From Peribacillus deserti (GTDB lineage: Bacteria; Bacillota; Bacilli; Bacillales; DSM-1321): a stretch of 46,310 nt of DNA. Positions 40,887 through 46,310 of the stretch are shown in pieces; the first letter of the stretch is position 1, and the number at the start of each line of letters is the position of its first letter. The notes below the pieces were generated by a model that saw only the letters and a list, made by a program, of their open reading frames with translations, searched no databases and was not told the origin of the DNA. Both the position numbers and the translations under genes were made by a program. The DNA lies in the NCBI RefSeq assembly GCF_002863585.1, contig NZ_PGUY01000039.1:1-46310 (forward strand), read 5' to 3'.

Positions 40887-42671
40887 CTAATCACTTGTCA
40901 GCTGAATATATTCTTCTATATTTTTCTTAATTTTCTGGATTGAATCCATCCAAAATACCGGCTGTGTCAAATCGATGCCGAAATGCTTTAGCGATAGCTC
41001 CTCAACAGATAGCAACCCAGTATCTTTTAGAAAAAGGATGTATTTTTCTTCAAATTCCCGTCGGCCTTTCTTATATTCCTTTAATAGTCCGTAGCTGAAT
41101 AAATACCCGAAAGTATACGAGAAGTTGTAAAACGGTTCGTTCAGATAATAAAAATGAGGAGTAAGAATCCAAAAGTAGTCTTGATAATGTTCTAGACAGT
41201 CTCCAAAAACCTCTTGTTGTTTTTTGACTACCCGTTCTGTTAACTGCTTTGCAGTCAAAAATTCTCCCTTATTCTTTAATTCATATAGTTCCAGCTCGAA
41301 ATCAAAATGAAATTGAACATATAACAGGTACAATACAGCAGCATTAATCTCTTCTTCTAAATATAGTATTTTTTCTCCCTTTGACATCTGTCCGGATTCT
41401 GTAAATACTAGCTCAGAAAAAGTGGAGGCGGTTTCCGCCAGTGTCATTGGATATTTTTGCAGGAAAGACGGCTGATCAAATAAGATCGTTGTATGAAAGG
41501 CATGTCCCAGTTCATGGGCGAGAATAGCTACATCCTTCAACGTTCCATTAAAATTCACAGAGACTCTTATCTCTTTACTCACTGGAAAACCGGCAGCAAA
41601 ACCTCCAAGCTGCTTATTGGGCCTTATTCCAAAGTCAATCCACCCATTTTGATATACGTCTTCAACAAAGCTGGAAAATTCAGTGAAATCATCCTTCGTT
41701 TTTTCTACAATTATATTGATTGCCGCTTGTGGTGTATACTTGTTCTGATTAGCTTCAGCTTTACTTGGCACAAAGATATCAAAATAGCTTAATCTAGATA
41801 TATGTAGAAGCCTTTTTTTTTGCTCGAAATAAGGCTGGAAGATATGATTATTTGATTTGATAACTGCCCACATGGTGTCTAATGTTTCTTTTGACATTCG
41901 ATTGCGATTCAGCGGCTCTTTGAGAATCGAGTCCCATCCTTTATGTTTATATACTTTCATTCTGAAGCCAGCAAAGTGATTCAATATTGTAGCAAATAAA
42001 TCCTCTTTTTCTTTTAAAACTTTTGATCTTATATCATGTACCCGCAGCCTGACATTTCGGTCCTCATCTGAATTATATTGAGACAACTGACCAAGAGTTA
42101 TTAGTTCTCCAGTTTCTCCTGCCGAAAAGGGAAATCTTAATTGACTGATCGTCTGCTGATACAAATCTGACCAGGCCTTGATCCCCTCAATAGATAAGTC
42201 GTTAATGATTTCTTCTGCCTTCTCCGTCAGCGTTACTAAAACGCTCTTCCGTATCTCTTCCATAAACAGAATGATATGGCGGTCCCCAATATCTGATTTA
42301 ACCTCATTCCATTGTGTCCCGCGTATACCACATACATATTTTTGAAAAATAACCTGCAGGGAATCCAGTTTTTGCTTTATTCCGTGGCTCCTGGCATCCA
42401 ACTGAATGGCCGTTGCTTCCGTTCTGTTTTCTGAAATAACACAGTAAGCGAACTCATTGAGCTGCTCTGTTCTTTTGTGAACATCCTCCATAACACAGAT
42501 GAATTCTTTAACTCTTTTAGAACTATGATCTAATATATGATCTTTATAAAATGACAAATATCCTGTAAGATCATCTTCCAAGTTTTTAATAAACTCTTCA
42601 AGCGGCTTTGAATGAATATGGTATAAGGATTCAAGGCTCCATCTATCTTTCATAGTACTGCTAGTGCTCAT
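40887..42671 (-). CDS. M3 family oligoendopeptidase, cytosolic type
   Basis: A 594-residue zinc metallopeptidase of family M3B (PepF-like) that cuts oligopeptides of limited length. The zinc site is AHELGHAFHT (His386, Glu387, His390), with the third ligand in TLAETAST (about Glu413). Other family blocks are LGGFAAGFP, YLLYVQFHFDFE and FYNFSYTFGYLFSYGLLKEY. There is no signal peptide, so it is expected inside the cell. It is divergent from a second, secreted-type M3 peptidase 168 bases away. The two are clearly distinct in sequence and not a recent duplication. Confidence 0.9.
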   Translation of the reverse strand: MSTSSTMKDRWSLESLYHIHSKPLEEFIKNLEDDLTGYLSFYKDHILDHSSKRVKEFICVMEDVHKRTEQLNEFAYCVISENRTEATAIQLDARSHGIKQKLDSLQVIFQKYVCGIRGTQWNEVKSDIGDRHIILFMEEIRKSVLVTLTEKAEEIINDLSIEGIKAWSDLYQQTISQLRFPFSAGETGELITLGQLSQYNSDEDRNVRLRVHDIRSKVLKEKEDLFATILNHFAGFRMKVYKHKGWDSILKEPLNRNRMSKETLDTMWAVIKSNNHIFQPYFEQKKRLLHISRLSYFDIFVPSKAEANQNKYTPQAAINIIVEKTKDDFTEFSSFVEDVYQNGWIDFGIRPNKQLGGFAAGFPVSKEIRVSVNFNGTLKDVAILAHELGHAFHTTILFDQPSFLQKYPMTLAETASTFSELVFTESGQMSKGEKILYLEEEINAAVLYLLYVQFHFDFELELYELKNKGEFLTAKQLTERVVKKQQEVFGDCLEHYQDYFWILTPHFYYLNEPFYNFSYTFGYLFSYGLLKEYKKGRREFEEKYILFLKDTGLLSVEELSLKHFGIDLTQPVFWMDSIQKIKKNIEEYIQLTSD

Positions 42672-42839
42672 CCTTCTTAGCTCCCTTATTTCGTTAATGA
42701 ACTTTAAGATAATTCCATTTTAGACAATATTCTAACTTTTATAAATGCTTTTCTATTTGCTTATGAAATGCATAGGTTTGGAAGCTACGCCCATCCTATA
42801 TGTAGAACATGACTTGTCGGTTTAGGAGGAAATTCATTC

Positions 42840-44726
42840 ATGAAGCGTTTTATGACATTAATTGTGGCTGCGGTATTTTTGATCCCGCCCCTTAGCTCTT
42901 CAGCAGCCGGCAAAGAGATTCAAATACCCTACTCATCTAGAAAAGATATACCACGGGACTATAAATGGAATCTTAATGATATCTATCCAACAAAAAAAGC
43001 TTGGGAATCAGATATAAAGAAAGCGGAATGTCTAGCAGTTCGTTTCAAGAAAAAGTTTCAAGGCAGTCTTGATAAGTCACCTGTACATATGAAGAAAGCC
43101 CTGGAAGCATACACAGAATTATCCCGAATTGAAGAAAAGGCTTATGTATATATCAATTTGGAGTTAAGTACCGACGAGTCAGACCATCACATTCAGGCTT
43201 TAGCTAATCGTGCGGATATTATGTCAGCCAAGGTATCTGAACATACAGCCTGGTTCAGCCCTGAAGTGGGAAAAATTCAGGAGTCTACTATGAAAAAATA
43301 TCTAAATCATCCTGACTTGAAAATCTACAAAAACTTTCTTGCTGATATAGCCCACTCCAAATCACATATTTTATCGAAAGAAAAAGAAGAACTTCTTGCT
43401 AAAGTATCACCCCTAAGCGGTACAGCACAAAACGTATATAGCATGCTGTCCAAAGATATCAAATTCCCCAGTATTATGGATGAAAGAGGCAAAGAGGTAC
43501 AACTCAACAGGGTGAATTTTAGTACGTATATGGAGAGTCCGGACAGAACTGTACGCAAAGCTGCCTACGAGGCATATTATGCCACACTTGCTAAGTTCCA
43601 GGATTCCTTTGCTTCTGTCATGAGTGCACAGGTAAAATCACATAATATCTCTGCAGATGTAAGAAATTATAAGTCAGCCATAGAAGCGGCGTTAAACCCA
43701 GATCATATCCCGGTTAAAGTGTATGAGGAACTGTTAACCTCCGTCCATAAAGGACTTCCTCAGCTGCACCGCTATATGGAAATAAAGAAAAAAATGCTCA
43801 AGGTTAATGAGTTGCATATGTATGATATCTCCACCCCCATTAATGAAAGAAATTCTTCTTATATTCCTTACGAGGAAGCTAGAAAAATGGTAATAGAAGG
43901 TTTAAAACCACTTGGACTGGAGTACGGAAGTATATTAAAGAAAGCATTCAATGATAACTGGGTGGATGTGTATTCCACCGAAGCTAAACGGACGGGGGCA
44001 TTTCAATGGGGAGCTTATGATTCTCATCCTTTCGTATTGCTGAATTACCAAGGTACAAAGAATGATGTCTCAACACTTGCCCATGAACTTGGCCATGCTG
44101 TGCATGCCTACTATTCAAAGCAGGCACAAACCTATATCAATTCAGGGAATCCTACTTTTACAGCAGAAGTCGCTTCGACCCTTAATGAAAATCTCCTCTG
44201 GGAAAGTGAATATAAAAAAGCAAAAACGAAGGAAGAAAAAATCTTTCTATTAAATCAACGGCTGGAAGATTTCCGTACCACATTATTCCGTCAGGCTCAA
44301 TTTGCTGAGTTTGAAAAAAACATTCACGAACTGGACGCTGAAGGAAAAAGCATCAATGCGGAAACGTTAAAAAAGATATATGGGGATATCAATAATAAGT
44401 ACTATGGCAGTGCCATTGCCCGTGATGAACAAATACCGATGGAATGGGCACGGATTCCACATCTTTATGATTATGACTTTTATGTTTATCAATATGCTAC
44501 CAGCTTTGCCGCTTCCCAAGCCTTGGCACAACAAATACAGGATGAGGGAAAACCGGCAGTTAAAAGGCTGAAGGAAAAGTTTTTAAAGGCTGGCGGCTCA
44601 AGTGACCCAATCAGCATCTTAAAAAATACCGGAATCGACATGTCTACATCAAAACCGATTGATGAAGCCATGCAGGTTTTCAAGGAAACACTTGATGAAT
44701 TAGAAAAATTGCTAAGCAAAGAATGA
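42840..44726 (+). CDS. pepF: Oligoendopeptidase F with signal peptide
   Basis: A 628-residue M3B peptidase. It opens with a signal peptide: KRF, a hydrophobic stretch (MTLIVAAVFLIPPL), and a likely cut after SSAAG near residues 22-24, with no lipobox Cys, so it is probably released or bound to the wall. Then the PepF start IPRDYKWNLNDIYPTKKAWE follows. The zinc site is LAHELGHAVHAYYS (His415, Glu416, His419) with TAEVAST (Glu443). Most PepF proteins are cytosolic, so a secreted version is notable. TTAGGAGG precedes the ATG. Confidence 0.92.
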   Translation: MKRFMTLIVAAVFLIPPLSSSAAGKEIQIPYSSRKDIPRDYKWNLNDIYPTKKAWESDIKKAECLAVRFKKKFQGSLDKSPVHMKKALEAYTELSRIEEKAYVYINLELSTDESDHHIQALANRADIMSAKVSEHTAWFSPEVGKIQESTMKKYLNHPDLKIYKNFLADIAHSKSHILSKEKEELLAKVSPLSGTAQNVYSMLSKDIKFPSIMDERGKEVQLNRVNFSTYMESPDRTVRKAAYEAYYATLAKFQDSFASVMSAQVKSHNISADVRNYKSAIEAALNPDHIPVKVYEELLTSVHKGLPQLHRYMEIKKKMLKVNELHMYDISTPINERNSSYIPYEEARKMVIEGLKPLGLEYGSILKKAFNDNWVDVYSTEAKRTGAFQWGAYDSHPFVLLNYQGTKNDVSTLAHELGHAVHAYYSKQAQTYINSGNPTFTAEVASTLNENLLWESEYKKAKTKEEKIFLLNQRLEDFRTTLFRQAQFAEFEKNIHELDAEGKSINAETLKKIYGDINNKYYGSAIARDEQIPMEWARIPHLYDYDFYVYQYATSFAASQALAQQIQDEGKPAVKRLKEKFLKAGGSSDPISILKNTGIDMSTSKPIDEAMQVFKETLDELEKLLSKE

Positions 44727-44737
44727 TGAAACAGGAG

Positions 44738-44767
44738 GCCTGATAAGAGGACTATATCAGGCTTTTT
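44738..44767 (+). terminator. Terminator after pepF
   Basis: GCCTGATA and TATCAGGC form an 8-bp stem, followed by TTTTT. Confidence 0.85.
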
Positions 44768-44872
44768 AGCCACTTAACAATCATATTAGTAGACATCGGA
44801 TCAAATACCTGATCAAATAAAACAACATGAAAATATGGCCTTTCGTCTAAAATGGTGGAATGGGAACACAAA

Positions 44873-44904
44873 AAAAGCTGTTTCGACGAAGCGAAACAGC
44901 TTTT
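44873..44904 (-). terminator. Terminator of the tRNA operon
   Basis: AAAAGCTGTTTCG and CGAAACAGCTTTT form a 13-bp stem with a 6-base loop; the minus-strand tail is TTTTTTTGTG. Confidence 0.9.
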
Positions 44905-44916
44905 CATATATCTCAA

Positions 44917-44988
44917 TGACCCCTACGGGATTCGAACCCGTGTTACCGCCGTGAAAGGGCGGTGTCTTAACCGCTTGACCAAGGGGCC
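44917..44988 (-). tRNA. tRNA-Glu (anticodon TTC)
   Basis: 72 bases, cloverleaf complete, anticodon loop CTTTCAC. No encoded CCA. Last tRNA of the operon. Confidence 0.95.
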
Positions 44989-44989
44989 G

Positions 44990-45064
44990 TGGCTCCGCAG
45001 GTAGGACTCGAACCTACGACCGTTCGGTTAACAGCCGAATGCTCTACCACTGAGCTACTGCGGA
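44990..45064 (-). tRNA. tRNA-Asn (anticodon GTT)
   Basis: 75 bases including encoded CCA; acceptor TCCGCAG/CTGCGGA, anticodon loop CTGTTAA. Confidence 0.95.
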
Positions 45065-45065
45065 A

Positions 45066-45142
<77 letters not shown>

Positions 45143-45147
45143 ATATT

Positions 45148-45221
45148 TGGAGCGGGTGATGGGAATCGAACCCACGACATCAGCTTGGAAGGCTGAGGTT
45201 TTACCATTAAACTACACCCGC
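45148..45221 (-). tRNA. tRNA-Gly (anticodon TCC)
   Basis: 74 bases including encoded CCA; acceptor GCGGGTG/CACCCGC, anticodon loop CTTCCAA. Confidence 0.95.
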
Positions 45222-45231
45222 AATTAAGGTA

Positions 45232-45306
45232 TGGCTGGGCTAGCTGGATTCGAACCAACGCATGACGGAGTCAAAGTCCGTTGCCTTACCGCTTGGCTAT
45301 AGCCCA
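45232..45306 (-). tRNA. tRNA-Gln (anticodon TTG)
   Basis: 75 bases including encoded CCA; acceptor TGGGCTA/TAGCCCA, anticodon loop CTTTGAC. Confidence 0.95.
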
Positions 45307-45319
45307 ATAATTACTTCAA

Positions 45320-45396
45320 TGGGGCGACTGATGGGAATCGAACCCACGAATGTCGGAACCACAATCCGATGCGTTAACCACTTCGCCACAATCGCC
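45320..45396 (-). tRNA. tRNA-His (anticodon GTG)
   Basis: 77 bases including encoded CCA; 8-bp acceptor with the extra G(-1):C73 pair typical of tRNA-His, anticodon loop TTGTGGT. Confidence 0.95.
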
Positions 45397-45409
45397 ACAG
45401 ATATAAACT

Positions 45410-45483
45410 TGGCAGGGGCAGTAGGAATCGAACCCACACTGGAGGTTTTGGAGACCTCAGTTCTACCTTTAAACTATGCCCCT
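45410..45483 (-). tRNA. tRNA-Trp (anticodon CCA)
   Basis: 74 bases including encoded 3' CCA; acceptor AGGGGCA/TGCCCCT, anticodon loop CTCCAAA. Confidence 0.95.
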
Positions 45484-45498
45484 ATATTTTCAAAAAAA

Positions 45499-45583
45499 TG
45501 GTGGAGGGGGACGGATTCGAACCGCCGAACCCGGAGGGAGCGGATTTACAGTCCGCCGCGTTTAGCCACTTCGCTACCCCTCC
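45499..45583 (-). tRNA. tRNA-Tyr (anticodon GTA)
   Basis: 85 bases including encoded CCA and the long variable arm of bacterial tRNA-Tyr; anticodon loop CTGTAAA. Confidence 0.95.
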
Positions 45584-45637
45584 ATTTTTTAATGATGCCC
45601 GCATGAGAAATCCCCATGCAAAGGCACCGGAATTTAA

Positions 45638-45710
45638 TGGCTCAGGACGGAATCGAACCGCCGACACAAGGATTTTCAGTCCTTTGCTCTACCGACTGAG
45701 CTACTGAGCC
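45638..45710 (-). tRNA. tRNA-Phe (anticodon GAA)
   Basis: 73 bases, no encoded CCA; acceptor GGCTCAG/CTGAGCC, anticodon loop CTGAAAA. Confidence 0.95.
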
Positions 45711-45717
45711 GTTATAA

Positions 45718-45793
45718 TGGCGGTCCCGACGGGAATCGAACCCGCGATCTCCTGCGTGACAGGCAGGCATGTTAACCGCTACACCACGGGACC
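45718..45793 (-). tRNA. tRNA-Asp (anticodon GTC)
   Basis: 76 bases including encoded CCA; acceptor GGTCCCG/CGGGACC, anticodon loop CTGTCAC. Confidence 0.95.
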
Positions 45794-45798
45794 ACTTA

Positions 45799-45872
<74 letters not shown>

Positions 45873-46039
45873 ACGGTAAAAAATGATTTGTTAATATTTA
45901 TGCTTTGATTCTTGCTGTAGTAGACTGTCCCGATTTCAGAAAGCATTTCTAGCAGCAGCTCAATCGGTACAACTCGCAGCTTAATTCATCGGATGTTTTG
46001 CTCGTTGCTCCACCCCACGACGATATAAAGTAAATTTTA

Positions 46040-46132
46040 TGGAGGAGGTAGAGGGATTCGAACCCCCGCGGGCTTTTACACCCCTGTCGGTTTTCAAGAC
46101 CGATCCCTTCAGCCGGACTTGGGTATACCTCC
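46040..46132 (-). tRNA. tRNA-Ser (anticodon TGA)
   Basis: 93 bases including encoded CCA, with a long variable arm; acceptor GGAGGTA/TACCTCC, anticodon loop CTTGAAA. The 167 bases between this gene and tRNA-fMet hold no further complete tRNA. Confidence 0.95.
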
Positions 46133-46161
46133 GTAAATGACAAAAGTTTATAATGTATTTA

Positions 46162-46238
<77 letters not shown>

Positions 46239-46247
46239 AATATTAAT

Positions 46248-46310
46248 TGGTGCCGAGGACCGGAATCGAACCGGTACGGTAGTCACCTACCGCAGGATTT
46301 TAAGTCCTGT
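46248..46310 (-). tRNA. tRNA-Leu (anticodon TAA), partial
   Basis: The 3' 63 bases, with encoded CCA, T arm, long variable arm and anticodon loop CTTAAAA, lie in the window; the 5' part is beyond its end. Confidence 0.9.

Noticed and set aside
45873-46039. A further tRNA gene between fMet and Ser.
   Set aside because: Only about 11 bases resemble the 5' end of fMet; no cloverleaf can be drawn.

Overview
The window looks like a piece of chromosome from a Bacillaceae bacterium (Bacillus sensu lato, moderately low G+C). Support: strong AGGAGG-type ribosome binding sites, a phoD-tatA-tatC cluster with a PhoP-box-like site, an RsbR-type stressosome protein behind a sigma-B-like promoter, an mdxEFG-type maltodextrin importer, an aadK-like adenylyltransferase, a yolD remnant and a large tRNA operon. 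No species can be fixed from the sequence alone.

Region 1-12 kb is an accessory patch rich in mobile DNA and decayed genes. It holds an IS1595-type transposase whose start is missing, an apparently intact IS110-type recombinase with a structured 5' leader (candidate bridge RNA), a truncated group II intron sitting directly behind a terminator hairpin, remnants of IS1182 and IS3 transposases, and decayed yolD and GNAT genes. Between them lie intact single genes: a GNAT acetyltransferase, an aminoglycoside phosphotransferase-like protein, an aldo/keto reductase, an ANT(6)/AadK-like adenylyltransferase, a C45 Ntn-hydrolase and a lipoprotein.

Region 12-16 kb is a minus-strand maltodextrin ABC importer, mdxE-mdxF-mdxG, behind a LacI/CcpA-type palindrome. 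The ATPase gene that follows is frameshifted and cut off by the IS3 remnant, so the importer would need an ATPase from elsewhere.

Region 16-22 kb is poorly characterised. It has small hypothetical ORFs, the RsbR-like gene, a LAGLIDADG endonuclease-like gene with a LexA-box match in front, a 20-bp tandem repeat array, and a two-gene minus-strand operon: a TIR-like (PF10137 type) protein with a GAF-like C-terminus, overlapped by a 57-residue basic protein. This pair is the best candidate for an undescribed, possibly defensive, system.

Region 22-31 kb (minus strand) contains tatC, tatA and phoD (Tat-exported phosphodiesterase/phosphatase with its own translocase), an EamA transporter, an SDR oxidoreductase, a ketopantoate-reductase-like enzyme, a uroporphyrinogen-III-synthase-like protein, a GNAT and a DUF1292 protein.

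Region 31-40 kb is a minus-strand reductive pyrimidine catabolism cluster: preT-preA (dihydropyrimidine dehydrogenase), hydA (dihydropyrimidinase), an NCS1 nucleobase permease, a small conserved ORF, a malonate-semialdehyde dehydrogenase and a beta-alanine-type aminotransferase. The beta-ureidopropionase step is absent from the window. After that come two divergent M3 oligoendopeptidases, one predicted cytosolic and one with a signal peptide. The window closes with a minus-strand tRNA operon of at least fourteen tRNAs (Leu, Arg, Ser, fMet, Asp, Phe, Tyr, Trp, His, Gln, Gly, Ile, Asn, Glu) ending in a strong terminator.
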